Shown piece by piece: positions 8,601 to 17,116 of a DNA stretch of 64,000 nt; positions within the stretch are counted from its first letter, which is position 1, and every line of letters begins with the position of its first letter. The stretch spans positions 1,302,001-1,366,000 of the forward strand of contig NZ_CP034179.1 in assembly GCF_003860345.1 (NCBI RefSeq). The letters run 5' to 3'. The stretch is from Caenibius tardaugens NBRC 16725. Its GTDB lineage: Bacteria > Pseudomonadota > Alphaproteobacteria > Sphingomonadales > Sphingomonadaceae. Below the pieces are notes generated by a model. The model had not been told where the DNA came from. It ran no database searches and saw nothing but the letters and a program-made list of their open reading frames with translations. The translations under genes were made by a program, and so were the position numbers.

Positions 8601-9737
8601 TCAGCCGGTTTCGACCGGCAAACGAATGCCTCTCTGCTCAAGCAGCGGCATGACCCGTTCCCCAAACAGGGGCATTTCTTCGAGATAATCGTGGAACCCG
8701 ACAAACAGGGCATTCACCCCGCAATCGTGAAGCAACGCCATCTGGTCGGCGATCTGCTCCGCCGTGCCCACCAGCGTGACATTGCCGGGCGACATGGCGA
8801 TATTGCGGAAGAATTCATCTTCCTGCTCAGGCAATACGGCGCTGACATCGACACCCGATTGAATGGCGAGATTCCGCGCCGCGACAAGATCGGCATTGGC
8901 GCGCAAATGGGCGAAAAACTGCTGCGCCTCCTCTTCGGTATCCCGGCAAATGACCAGCGCCACACAGGCCAGCCCGACATCCGGATTGCCCGCTTCCGCC
9001 GCCACTTTGCGCAAGTTATCGCTATGCTCCCGCAGCTTTTCGTAACTTTGAAAACTGGCGAACGTGAAATCCGCATTTTCGGTTGCGAACCTTACGCCGG
9101 TCGGTGACATCGCTGCGCTGACAATGGGCGGACGCGCCTGAATGGGCTTGGGCTTGCCAATGCAGCCCTCCAGCTGAAAATACTTACCCTGGTGATCGAA
9201 CGGTTCGTTTTCCGTCCAGATACGGCGCACAACATCGAGCCATTCCTGCCCAAAAACATAGCGATCTTCCGGCGTGTGCGGGCTGAGGCCGAACATCCCC
9301 ATATCGGCCTTGTACCACCCCATCACCATGTTGATCCCCGCCCGGCCATTGGAGATATGATCGATGGTTGCGATCGCCTTGGCCGCAAAAGTCGGATGGA
9401 CCATAGGCAGGTGCAAGGTCACAATGGTCAGAACCCGCCGGGTTACTGCTGCGATGCCCGCCATATAGGTAAGCGTCTCGTACGTTTCTCCGGCGTAATC
9501 ATTCGTTCCGCCAAAGCCGCGCCAGCGCGACAGCGGCATGAACAATTCGAAACCCATCTTGTCCGCCATTTCCGCAATGGTTAGGCTCTGATCCCAGGAC
9601 ACCTCGAATGACGTAGGGACCGTGTGGATACCTGCCGAACCCGATGCATTGGTGCCGAACACACCCAACATCATAGGCTGCTGCCGATATGCAGCGAAGG
9701 CAGAATCTTTGCGCTCCACCAGAAATGGGTCAGTCAT
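8601..9737 (-). CDS. LLM-class flavin-dependent monooxygenase
   Basis: A 378-residue luciferase-like (TIM-barrel) monooxygenase, which would use reduced FMN supplied by a separate reductase. Recognisable segments are FELFMPLSRWRGFGG near residue 65, LTIVTLHLPMVHPTFAAKAIATID (barrel strand and helix), the SNGRAGINMVMGW FMN-binding region and YVFGQEWLDVVRRIW. It resembles the SsuD/RutA/SfnG branch, whose members oxidise sulfonates, pyrimidines or sulfones. No flavin reductase is seen in the window, so the partner must be elsewhere. The start at 9737 (MTDPF) has only a weak ribosome site in an AT-rich leader; an ATG further up at 9800 would add hydrophobic residues unlike the family. Confidence 0.85.
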   Translation of the reverse strand: MTDPFLVERKDSAFAAYRQQPMMLGVFGTNASGSAGIHTVPTSFEVSWDQSLTIAEMADKMGFELFMPLSRWRGFGGTNDYAGETYETLTYMAGIAAVTRRVLTIVTLHLPMVHPTFAAKAIATIDHISNGRAGINMVMGWYKADMGMFGLSPHTPEDRYVFGQEWLDVVRRIWTENEPFDHQGKYFQLEGCIGKPKPIQARPPIVSAAMSPTGVRFATENADFTFASFQSYEKLREHSDNLRKVAAEAGNPDVGLACVALVICRDTEEEAQQFFAHLRANADLVAARNLAIQSGVDVSAVLPEQEDEFFRNIAMSPGNVTLVGTAEQIADQMALLHDCGVNALFVGFHDYLEEMPLFGERVMPLLEQRGIRLPVETG

Positions 9738-9829
9738 GATAATTATATTCCCAAAAATACGCGCAAGTAATTTAGTAATAATGCACATAAATACCCACAA
9801 TTCTGAGGTAATATAAAATCATTATTCAC

Positions 9830-9846
9830 ATAATGACGTGCATTAT
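9830..9846. promoter_or_regulatory. Inverted repeat (operator candidate)
   Basis: ATAATG and CATTAT are 6-base arms around ACGTG, in the AT-rich leader about 95 bases upstream of the monooxygenase start. Confidence 0.3.
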
Positions 9847-9880
9847 ATTATTTAAATCATGCGCAATATATAACAACGCG

Positions 9881-9897
9881 TTGCCATACGATGGCAA
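9881..9897. promoter_or_regulatory. Inverted repeat (operator candidate)
   Basis: TTGCCAT and ATGGCAA are perfect 7-base arms around ACG. The tight spacing fits a dimeric repressor site better than an RNA hairpin. Confidence 0.35.
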
Positions 9898-9953
9898 GAG
9901 ATTTTGGCAGGAACCGGGAAACAAATCACGGCTAAGTCACTTAATGTATCCAC

Positions 9954-9991
9954 GGGTGTCAGAATACGATACCGCTGCATGACTGACACCC
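9954..9991. terminator. Hairpin downstream of TonB receptor 2
   Basis: GGGTGTCAG and CTGACACCC form a perfect 9-bp stem with a 20-base loop, starting 11 bases after the receptor stop codon. It is probably an mRNA 3'-end or attenuator structure; it has no T-run. Confidence 0.4.
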
Positions 9992-10002
9992 CACGCCCCC
10001 GC

Positions 10003-12372
10003 TCAAAAGGCGATTGACGCCTCGACGCCATATGTGCGCGGCCGGTTGTAAGCCCCGGTTAACACGCCCGAGATGTCCGAAGTCTGCGCCACACGGCGTT
10101 GGTTCAGCAGGTTTTCACCCCACAGGGAAACGCGCACTTTGCCGCCGCCTACGGGAATATCCACCATCGAAGCGCGCGCGCGCACCATCCATTGCGAGCG
10201 CGATGTGATCGCCTTGCGCAAGCCCTCATCCGCCACGGGCAGAATGATGCTGAGCGCGGGTATCAGGCGCGAGCGGTAATCGCCCTGGAGCATGAACGAG
10301 AAATAGGCGCCAGAAGACAGCGGCACGGTATCGTAGGAGACGGATGTCGAGAAGGTCGTCTTCGGCGTATTCTGCCGTGTAACCTTGCCCGCCAGATCGA
10401 TGGGCGCCCCGGTTTGCATGGTGACGAACCGCTTGAAATTGAAGTCGACCAAGCCAAGGCTCGCATTCATGGTCAGGCCCCGCGCTGGGACAAGCGTCGC
10501 CTCAGCCTCGAACCCCTTGATCCGCGCCTTGCCCGCGTTTTCGTAGACCAGCCGCCCGTTCTGATAGTAGCTGAGCTGCAAATCCTTGTAATCGGCCATG
10601 AACACGGCCGCGTTCAGCCGCAGGGTGCGGTTGAAGAAGTCCCCCTTGAACCCCGCTTCATAGGAAATGAGCGTTTCGGGATTGAACTTCACCGCGTTGT
10701 AAATGCCGCCAGCCAGATATCCGGTTCCGACCTTGCCATAGACCATCACATCAGGCGTGACCTTGTAGTCCGCGATCGCTTGCCAGGTCAGTTTTTTGAA
10801 ATTCGCTCGGGAATCGACGTTCAGCAGATCAGGCCGGAAATTAAGCTCGCGCCGCTTGTCCCAGGTTTGCCGGACACCCGCAGTCAGGCCAAGCCTGTCG
10901 GTGGCGTGAAATGTGCCCTGCGCATAGACCGCATAGGCCGTATTGCGCGCCTTGTAATTGGAGAACATGTCACCGGGACGCAGGACCACGGGCTGATCTT
11001 CGGGCGGGAACGACATGAAAAACGGAACCGGATTGTAATCCCGCGCCCGTTCCTGAAAATAAAAGAACCCGCCAACGAAATCGATCGCATCGCCAGAATA
11101 GGTGACTTGCGTTTCGTTGGAAATCTGGCGCTGAAACCTGTGTGACAAGGCATCGAGAATGCTGAACCGCGAACCCGGTGCCCCATAGGGATCGTAGAGA
11201 AAATTGCCGTCGAACGAATTGCCGTTGTTGTACACTTTCGACCGGCGATAGGCCAAAATGTTCTTCAGGCTCAAACCGTCGCTCAACTGGTAATTCAGCG
11301 TCAGGCTGTGCCCATAGACTTTCAGCTTGTCTGTGCCCCGATTGGGATCATGAATTTCCCGCAGGGGCCGGGTGCTGACCACGTTGGTACCGCCCAGCGC
11401 CGGTTGCTGGGAAAACACGAACTGGACGTAATCGCCAATCGGATTGGAGCCGGGAATATCGTCGGGACCGCGAAATCCGAACACTTGCGTCGCGGTCTGG
11501 GTTCCGGTGAAGTTGGTATAGTCGAACTTGTAATCCGCCGTGAACGGGCCGTTCTCGTAATGCACTGCGGCAAAGAAGGCGTCGGTATTCTGCATCCCCA
11601 ACGTTTTGGGGGCCTTCAACCGCCCGAAGCGGCCTTCGGTCGCCTCCGTGTAATCCCGCACGACCCCGGCAGACAGGTTCTTGACCCAGCCGTCATACTC
11701 CTTGTGCATATAGGTCAAGGACGCATGAAAACCGCCAAACTCGGGCAGATCGATCCGGGTGCGGGTGCGCAGCTCGTTGAACCGGCCATAGCTGATATCC
11801 TGCCGCACACCGAATTCCCCCGGCGGCGTGCGCGTGATGAAATTGATCGCGCCGCCGGTGGTATTGCGCCCGAACAGCGTGCCTTGCGGTCCGCGCAGCA
11901 CCTCCACACGCTCGATATCGGCAATATCGAACAGCGATGCCGCCGACCGGCCGAGATAGACGTTATCGAGATAGAGGCCGATCCCATTGTCGACCTGGCT
12001 CTGTGTTTCCCCGGCAACCACACCGCGCAAGGCATATATCGGCAGGGCCGCGCTGCTCGGCTGGGTCAGGACCTGCAGATTGGGTACGACCCCGCTCAGG
12101 CCCACCGTACTGGTGATATGCGCATCTTCCAGCGCCTCGGCACTGAATGCAGTGACAGCCACAGGCACATCCTGAAGCCGCTGTTCGCGCCGCTGCGCCG
12201 TGACGATGATATCCTGCAAACCGGTGCCATCCGTCGAACCGGCCGCAGGCGAACCCGTATTGGAACCAGTGTTCTGGGCAAAAGCCGGCACAGCAATACC
12301 AAGCGCAAGCGCAGTACCGCAGAATTGAAGACATCTGAAGATTTCAATGCGACAGAATCCATGCGTGGCCAT
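10003..12372 (-). CDS. TonB-dependent outer-membrane receptor 2
   Basis: A 789-residue receptor with a signal peptide (about residues 1-33, ...ALALGIAVPAFAQ), plug start LQDIIVTAQRREQRLQDVPVAV, plug motif VEVLRGPQGTLFGRNTTGGAI and a barrel ending in YGVEASIAF with terminal Phe. It resembles receptor 1 (5290-7623) in length, plug and C-terminal half, so the two likely arose by duplication and may take up related compounds. A 412-base divergent region separates it from the VOC gene at 12785. An inverted repeat lies just after its stop codon. Substrate is unknown. Confidence 0.93.
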   Translation of the reverse strand: MATHGFCRIEIFRCLQFCGTALALGIAVPAFAQNTGSNTGSPAAGSTDGTGLQDIIVTAQRREQRLQDVPVAVTAFSAEALEDAHITSTVGLSGVVPNLQVLTQPSSAALPIYALRGVVAGETQSQVDNGIGLYLDNVYLGRSAASLFDIADIERVEVLRGPQGTLFGRNTTGGAINFITRTPPGEFGVRQDISYGRFNELRTRTRIDLPEFGGFHASLTYMHKEYDGWVKNLSAGVVRDYTEATEGRFGRLKAPKTLGMQNTDAFFAAVHYENGPFTADYKFDYTNFTGTQTATQVFGFRGPDDIPGSNPIGDYVQFVFSQQPALGGTNVVSTRPLREIHDPNRGTDKLKVYGHSLTLNYQLSDGLSLKNILAYRRSKVYNNGNSFDGNFLYDPYGAPGSRFSILDALSHRFQRQISNETQVTYSGDAIDFVGGFFYFQERARDYNPVPFFMSFPPEDQPVVLRPGDMFSNYKARNTAYAVYAQGTFHATDRLGLTAGVRQTWDKRRELNFRPDLLNVDSRANFKKLTWQAIADYKVTPDVMVYGKVGTGYLAGGIYNAVKFNPETLISYEAGFKGDFFNRTLRLNAAVFMADYKDLQLSYYQNGRLVYENAGKARIKGFEAEATLVPARGLTMNASLGLVDFNFKRFVTMQTGAPIDLAGKVTRQNTPKTTFSTSVSYDTVPLSSGAYFSFMLQGDYRSRLIPALSIILPVADEGLRKAITSRSQWMVRARASMVDIPVGGGKVRVSLWGENLLNQRRVAQTSDISGVLTGAYNRPRTYGVEASIAF

Positions 12373-12784
12373 GGTATCGATCTCCCACCCGTTTATTGGA
12401 TATTATTATTTGCGGTTTGGTAGTTTTGGACAGACACGCGAGCAACCGCGACCTACCTCAGTTTCACATAGTGTTACCGGGCGTGCCAGAAATAGAGCCG
12501 CCAGCCCTTCCTGCAGAGAAGACTTAACGATCGGAGTGCTTTGTTCTTCCTGTGTCACCAGGTCCGATATTTCGCTGCCGACCCGGAGATTGCCCTGAAA
12601 CCACGGCACTGCGCCGCGCGGACAGTATCAGAATTTGATACCACAAGGCACAGGGCGAGAAACGACGGATATTGCTTGGCCTTATTGTCCAAATCGGGCT
12701 TGCAGCAGGGCCATAAACGATCAGAACTTATACGATATCAATCATAACATCGCGATCTTGATGCTGATCGGGGGAGATATCGCA
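12373..12784. other. Divergent control region TonB receptor 2 / VOC gene
   Basis: This 412-base stretch lies between two divergent starts. It contains one clear symmetric site (12625-12641) and AT-rich tracts near 12395-12415 and 12720-12760 suited to promoters. No reading frame here has a ribosome site or a recognisable product. Confidence 0.45.
12625..12641. promoter_or_regulatory. Inverted repeat (operator candidate)
   Basis: GTATCA and TGATAC are perfect arms around GAATT, a 17-base near-palindrome of the size bound by dimeric HTH proteins. It lies between the receptor and VOC genes and could be a target of one of the two paralogous regulators. Confidence 0.4.
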
Positions 12785-13666
12785 ATGCTCACCAATATTT
12801 ACGTGATCGATTACGTACTGAAGGACCTCGACGCCTCCAAGGACCAGCTCGACAGGATCTTCGGCACCGAACCGCTCTGGATTCATCCCGATATGACACC
12901 GGGACAGGCGATCACCGCCATGTATTACCAACTTCCCGGTAACGGTGAGATGATGCACGCTCTCGGCATGTTTCAGGAAGGCGGCGATTCCATTCGTGTG
13001 GACCATGATCGCCTGTTCCTGATCGGGATCATGTGCGACGATATGGACCGCACGATGGCCGAGATTTCCGCGCGCGGGCTGACTTTCGTCCATGCCGAAC
13101 CGCAACGCTATGCCGTGGGGGAAAGCAACAGTCTCGGCACGCTGCATGGCGTGGAGATATTCATTGCCCGGCATATTGCCGGGGGTGACAAGATCGCCCG
13201 CGAAATGATGTTCACCAAGGATGGTTCGTCGGACTTTGGCGATGAAACGCAGGACGGGCTGTTTACGGGGGTCTATGGTCTCGACTTTGCGGTGTCCGAT
13301 ATGGACGCCGCGCTCGACACTTTCCGCGCGGTGTTCGGCACCGAACCGATCAACACCACGCCGCGCACGGCGGAAGCGGGCGTCGTGTCCTATCACTTTC
13401 AGGCACCCGGAAATGGCAAAGGTTTAAGCGAAGTGGGCTTCTTCGCGCTTGATCACGGGGCTCCGAAAGATGGTCTTGCCGGCCGTATCGCGGCATTCCT
13501 CAACAGGCATGGTGAAGGCATTTTCCGCATGGATCTGCTGGTGACCGACCTTGATGCGATGCGCGCCGCGCTCGCTTCGCGGGGGATCACGCTGCCCGCC
13601 GGGGATCAGCCCATTCTGCCCGACATCCACGGCACCGATCTGCGCTATGTAACGGATTCACAATAG
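12785..13666 (+). CDS. Double-domain VOC family protein
   Basis: A 293-residue protein with two VOC-like modules: about residues 1-135 (NIYVIDYVLKDLDASKDQLDRIFG ... SLGTLHGVEIFIARH) and 155-290 (VYGLDFAVSDMDAALDTFRAVFG ... IFRMDLLVTDLDAMRAALASRGI). Metal-binding His/Glu positions are less obvious than in the VOC protein at 3169-4050, so it could be a binding or isomerase-type member. The ATG at 12785 has GGGGGAG nine bases upstream; the frame runs further back to 12635 without support. It is convergent with regulator 2 and divergent from TonB receptor 2. Confidence 0.72.
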   Translation: MLTNIYVIDYVLKDLDASKDQLDRIFGTEPLWIHPDMTPGQAITAMYYQLPGNGEMMHALGMFQEGGDSIRVDHDRLFLIGIMCDDMDRTMAEISARGLTFVHAEPQRYAVGESNSLGTLHGVEIFIARHIAGGDKIAREMMFTKDGSSDFGDETQDGLFTGVYGLDFAVSDMDAALDTFRAVFGTEPINTTPRTAEAGVVSYHFQAPGNGKGLSEVGFFALDHGAPKDGLAGRIAAFLNRHGEGIFRMDLLVTDLDAMRAALASRGITLPAGDQPILPDIHGTDLRYVTDSQ

Positions 13667-13705
13667 CCAGCGCACTGCCGAGCGGCTGGTTCAGAGCACA
13701 ATCCA

Positions 13706-14584
13706 TCAGCCACCGCGATTGGCCGGATAAACCGTCCCGTTCGGGCCAAGCGAACGCGGGGCCCGAAACTCGCCGTTCGGGAACGGGAATCCCCAGTTCG
13801 TTTCCCGTTGCGCGACAAGCAGCGAATACCATTGCTTTTGTTCTATCGGCACGCCCTGATCGACTTTCTGCAGGATGCGCATCGTACGGACAAGCTGCCG
13901 CATATGTTCTTCGATCTGCAACACGGATGACCGGGAAAGGCGCGCCGTTTCGTAACCGTAGAAGCTTTCCGTATTGGCGAAATCCATCTTTACGAAGTTC
14001 TCGCGGATATCCTGCTCGATCTGGCGGCGCATCGGCCCGCCCCGGCGCCATTCGATATGGCGCGACCCGCGAATGCGCACGCGGTTGCCCGGCAGCAATT
14101 CGATAAGCTTGAGGCGGTCAAGCCGGGTAAGCAGGCCGACCAATGTCGGTTCGTCCACGCCATATTCGGTCATGATTTCCTCGACCGTGAGCCCATTGTA
14201 GAGCAGCAGGCGAACCAGTGCGAGTTCGTAACTGGCGGCCAGCGCGCTTTCCTGCTGCAGTTCGAGATCCAGCGTCTGGCGACCATCGTTCGCCTTCGCG
14301 AATTCGGCCAGTTCGATCAGGCTCAGCCCCAGACATGTAGCAATATCCTCGATCGCTTCGATCGGCACGCGTTCCGCATTGAGATAGCGTTTGATTGTCA
14401 TCACGCTCACCCCGAGATGGTCTGCAATATCCTGATAGCGCATCCCGCGAATGCGGATCTGCTGTTTCAGGATATCCTTCAGAATCCTGCTCTGGTTATG
14501 ATTGCCCGCAGCACCTGTCGAAGCAGACGAGCGTTGCCGCGCGCCCTCCTTCGCAGAACCCCGATCGGTATCCGCACCTGCCAT
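13706..14584 (-). CDS. Dual helix-turn-helix transcriptional regulator, paralogue 2
   Basis: A 292-residue paralogue of the regulator at 4275-5165, with the same order: a Cro/C1-type HTH (LKDILKQQIRIRGMRYQDIADHL, VSVMTIKRYLNAERVP), a second winged-helix-like part (LTVEEIMTEYGVDEPTLVGLL, LDRLKLIELLPGNRVRIRG) and an unassigned C-terminal region ending PNGTVYPANRGG. The C-terminal ~30 residues differ most between the two. The ATG at 14584 has a GGGAGAG ribosome site five bases upstream; the ATG at 14602 does not. Orientation is opposite to paralogue 1, and the two genes enclose both TonB receptors, the monooxygenase, the SDR and one VOC gene, suggesting they control this block. Confidence 0.85.
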   Translation of the reverse strand: MAGADTDRGSAKEGARQRSSASTGAAGNHNQSRILKDILKQQIRIRGMRYQDIADHLGVSVMTIKRYLNAERVPIEAIEDIATCLGLSLIELAEFAKANDGRQTLDLELQQESALAASYELALVRLLLYNGLTVEEIMTEYGVDEPTLVGLLTRLDRLKLIELLPGNRVRIRGSRHIEWRRGGPMRRQIEQDIRENFVKMDFANTESFYGYETARLSRSSVLQIEEHMRQLVRTMRILQKVDQGVPIEQKQWYSLLVAQRETNWGFPFPNGEFRAPRSLGPNGTVYPANRGG

Positions 14585-14760
14585 CTGTCTCTCCCGGGGC
14601 ATCGCCGCGCCCTGTGTTCTTGTTCAGGGCAATACATCCGATGCGCCGGTATGGTCCACGAAAGATCACCCTGCCCCATCATCAGCTTGGCAGGCTGGGC
14701 GTTGGCAGGCTGGCGCAACCCTTGCTATGAAGGGAAATCGACCGGAAAGGATCACAGCCA

Positions 14761-15087
14761 ATGCCAGATACCGCCGCCGCCAAAGCACTGCTTTCGGAAA
14801 AACTCGTTGAGTTGGAGGGCCGGCAGCAGCGTATTGTTCAGGATCTGGACGAACCTCTTGACCCGGACACATCCGAGCAGGCGGTCGCAACGGAAGATGA
14901 TGTGCCGCTCGAAGGGCAGGCTTCGCTGATCGCGCGCGAGATTGCGTCGGTAAACCGGGCCTTGCTGCGCATTGAGAACGGCACATATGGCGAATGCGTG
15001 CGCTGTGGGCAGGACATCGCCCCCCGGCGGCTGGAAGCCCGACCGGAAGCGGCACTCTGCTTTTCCTGTGCGAGCAGCGAACAGTAA
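14761..15087 (+). CDS. DksA/TraR-family C4 zinc-finger protein
   Basis: A 108-residue protein with an N-terminal helical part rich in acidic residues and a C-terminal zinc finger, Cys-x2-Cys then about 17 residues and Cys-x2-Cys (CVRCGQ ... CFSCAS), preceded by the family's NGTYGEC phrase. It is shorter than E. coli DksA (151 residues) and lacks its long coiled coil with the paired Asp tip, so it is closer to the small DksA-like/TraR proteins. It may bind RNA polymerase's secondary channel, but ppGpp-type activity is uncertain. AAAGGA lies ten bases before the ATG. It is convergent with the KstD-like gene. Confidence 0.85.
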   Translation: MPDTAAAKALLSEKLVELEGRQQRIVQDLDEPLDPDTSEQAVATEDDVPLEGQASLIAREIASVNRALLRIENGTYGECVRCGQDIAPRRLEARPEAALCFSCASSEQ

Positions 15088-15127
15088 CTTTCGCCCGCCG
15101 TCAGGGCGACATGCAGGAGACCACCGT

Positions 15128-15145
15128 CGCGCCCCATGGGGCGCG
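15128..15145. terminator. 18-bp perfect palindrome between convergent genes
   Basis: CGCGCCCC-AT-GGGGCGCG sits between the DksA-like gene (ends 15087) and the KstD-like gene (ends 15168). It can form a very stable hairpin on both transcripts and probably serves as a shared transcript end. Confidence 0.45.
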
Positions 15146-15167
15146 GCGGGGCAACCTGACCGGATCG

Positions 15168-16820
15168 CTAGCGATTGGGGATATGCGTTCCGAGATGCCG
15201 CCCGGCGATATAGCCGAACGTCATGCCCGGACCCAGCGTACCGCCAGCGCCACCATAAGCTTCGCCCAGAACCGCCGCCATGGCATTGCCCGCCGCATAG
15301 AGCCCCGGGATCGGATTGCCAGCCCAATCCAGCACTTGCGCATCGCCGTTTGTCCGGGGGCCACCCGACGTACCAAGCGCGCCGGATTCCATCTTGACCG
15401 CGTAGAACGGTCCCTGATCGATCACACCCAGCGTACGGTGCGGCGGATCGAAATCGGAATCCCCCCACATGTAGAAATTGTCGTAGGTGTTGTCGCCGCG
15501 GTTGAAATCGTCATCATGCCCGTTGCGGACCAGATCGTTGAACCGCGCCACAGTGGCCGTCAGCCCCTGCGGATCGATCCCCGCCAGTTCCGCCAGCGCC
15601 TCCAGCGTATCGGCCTGCATCATGAATGACGGGACCGGACCGCCAGGCGGCGAATTGAACGTGTGATACTTGTTTTTGTAACGCTGATCGATGATCAGCC
15701 AGTACGGCAGGTTGGCATAAGTATGGGTTCCGGCGTCGAACGCATGCAGCGCCTTGCCCATGGCGTTGTAATTCGCCGCTTCGTTCACGAACCGCTTGCC
15801 CGCCTTGTTGACGAGGATCGCGCCGGGACGCGCGCGTTCATCCGAACCGAGCAGATAGTTGGGCTTGGCACTGCGGTGCTGCGGCTTGAATTCCAGCACG
15901 CTCTGCTGCCAGAAAGCGTGTTGCATGTTGCCCAACTGGGCACCGGCCTCAATCGCCATCAACAGGCCATCACCCTCGTTTTCCGGCACACTGACCGGGC
16001 CGGTCAGCGGGCCGCGCAGGAAAATTTTGACCAGCGTTTCGTTCCATTCGAACCCGCCCGTGGCAATCACCACGCCGCGCCGGGCGCGCACGCGAAAATC
16101 ACGGCCATTGCCATCTTCCGCGATAACGCCGATGACCCGCTCGCCATCCTTGACCAGCTTGCGGGCACGCTTTTCAAACTCCACCGGAATACCGCGATCC
16201 AGCACCGCCTTGAACAGGGAACCGGCCAGCGCCTGCCCCAACCCCCGGTAATCACGGGCTTCCCGTTCGGCCAGCGTGGCTTCGTCCAGCGTACCGTTGA
16301 TTGCCTCCATCAGGCTGCCGCGCACGGGATAGGCCATCTTGGTGGGATTCACCCGGGTTGCCCATTTGCCGAGCGTTTCAAAGGAAAACGCCTCGTTATC
16401 CAGCGACCGGCCGCCATCGGGCTTGGCGCCGGGAATATAGGGCTGATAATCGGGGAAATCGGTGTAGACATGGAAACGGACCGGGGTCTTGTCCATGAAA
16501 TAGCGGATCATTTCCGGGCCGCTTTCCATGAATGCGCCCAAGGTATCCGGTTCGAGCTGACCGGGGGCAAGCGCATCGAGATAGGCCACGATATCTTCGT
16601 CGGAATCCGCAATCCCGGCTTCGACCTGATAGGGATTGTTGGGAATCCAGAGCATACCGCCGGACATGGCGGTCGTTCCGCCGACCATCCCGGACTTTTC
16701 CAGAATGACCACGTCTTTTGCGCCGAAGTCATATGCCGAAATCGCCGCCGTCATGGCCGCGCCGCCGGAACCCAGAACGACGACGTCCGCTTCCAGATCC
16801 CATTCCATGTCTTCAGCCAT
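15168..16820 (-). CDS. KstD-like FAD-dependent 3-ketosteroid dehydrogenase family protein
   Basis: A 550-residue flavoprotein. The N-terminus has VVVLGSGGAAMTAAISAYDFG, the acid-ended strand VVILEKS and the loop MVGGTTAMSGGMLWIPNN, highly typical of 3-oxosteroid 1-dehydrogenases. The C-terminus reads GLYAAGNAMAAVLGEAYGGAGG, then TLGPGMTFGYIAG; its Tyr-x3-Gly matches the catalytic Tyr487/Gly491 pair of the Rhodococcus enzyme (established family knowledge). It would dehydrogenate ring A of a 3-ketosteroid or a similar cyclic ketone. The ATG at 16820 has AAGGA nine bases upstream. A closely related enzyme acting on another cyclic ketone cannot be excluded. It is divergent from the Mrp operon, with which it shares only the intergenic region. 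Confidence 0.82.
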   Translation of the reverse strand: MAEDMEWDLEADVVVLGSGGAAMTAAISAYDFGAKDVVILEKSGMVGGTTAMSGGMLWIPNNPYQVEAGIADSDEDIVAYLDALAPGQLEPDTLGAFMESGPEMIRYFMDKTPVRFHVYTDFPDYQPYIPGAKPDGGRSLDNEAFSFETLGKWATRVNPTKMAYPVRGSLMEAINGTLDEATLAEREARDYRGLGQALAGSLFKAVLDRGIPVEFEKRARKLVKDGERVIGVIAEDGNGRDFRVRARRGVVIATGGFEWNETLVKIFLRGPLTGPVSVPENEGDGLLMAIEAGAQLGNMQHAFWQQSVLEFKPQHRSAKPNYLLGSDERARPGAILVNKAGKRFVNEAANYNAMGKALHAFDAGTHTYANLPYWLIIDQRYKNKYHTFNSPPGGPVPSFMMQADTLEALAELAGIDPQGLTATVARFNDLVRNGHDDDFNRGDNTYDNFYMWGDSDFDPPHRTLGVIDQGPFYAVKMESGALGTSGGPRTNGDAQVLDWAGNPIPGLYAAGNAMAAVLGEAYGGAGGTLGPGMTFGYIAGRHLGTHIPNR

Positions 16821-17116
16821 CACCCAATATCCTTATAACTCGGTTGAGCCGGCATGTCTGGCGATTGGCATCGCCCGCATCCCTTGATTGGGTTCCACAA
16901 TAATTTTCGGCCTGACGCGGTGACCACTCCGCAATGTGCTAGGATCGGCAACACAGGCCGTTGCGTCGGCGGTGCCGGGCCGGTCTTTTTTCCCAAGGGC
17001 GCTGCTGGGGTTGCCGCAGGCCGCTCCTTTCCTATAGTGAAATTTCCGAACGAAAACCGATCCATTCACAGCAGTCGCACAGGAGAGTAGGGATCTTTAC
17101 CGGGGCCACCCCACTT

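Larger units (their letters stand above)
9738..10002. other. AT-rich control region with three inverted repeats
   Basis: The gap between the stop of TonB receptor 2 and the start of the monooxygenase is strikingly AT-rich from 9740 to 9880, unlike its surroundings. It holds inverted repeats at 9830-9846, 9881-9897 and 9954-9991. This is the likely promoter/operator of the monooxygenase-SDR pair. No ORF is supported. Confidence 0.5.

Noticed and set aside
17080-17116. mrpA starting right after the strong AGGAGAG at 17080
   Set aside because: No ATG, GTG or TTG follows at normal spacing in frame; TTG 17117 is 30 bases away. I kept TTG 17117 but flag the start as uncertain.
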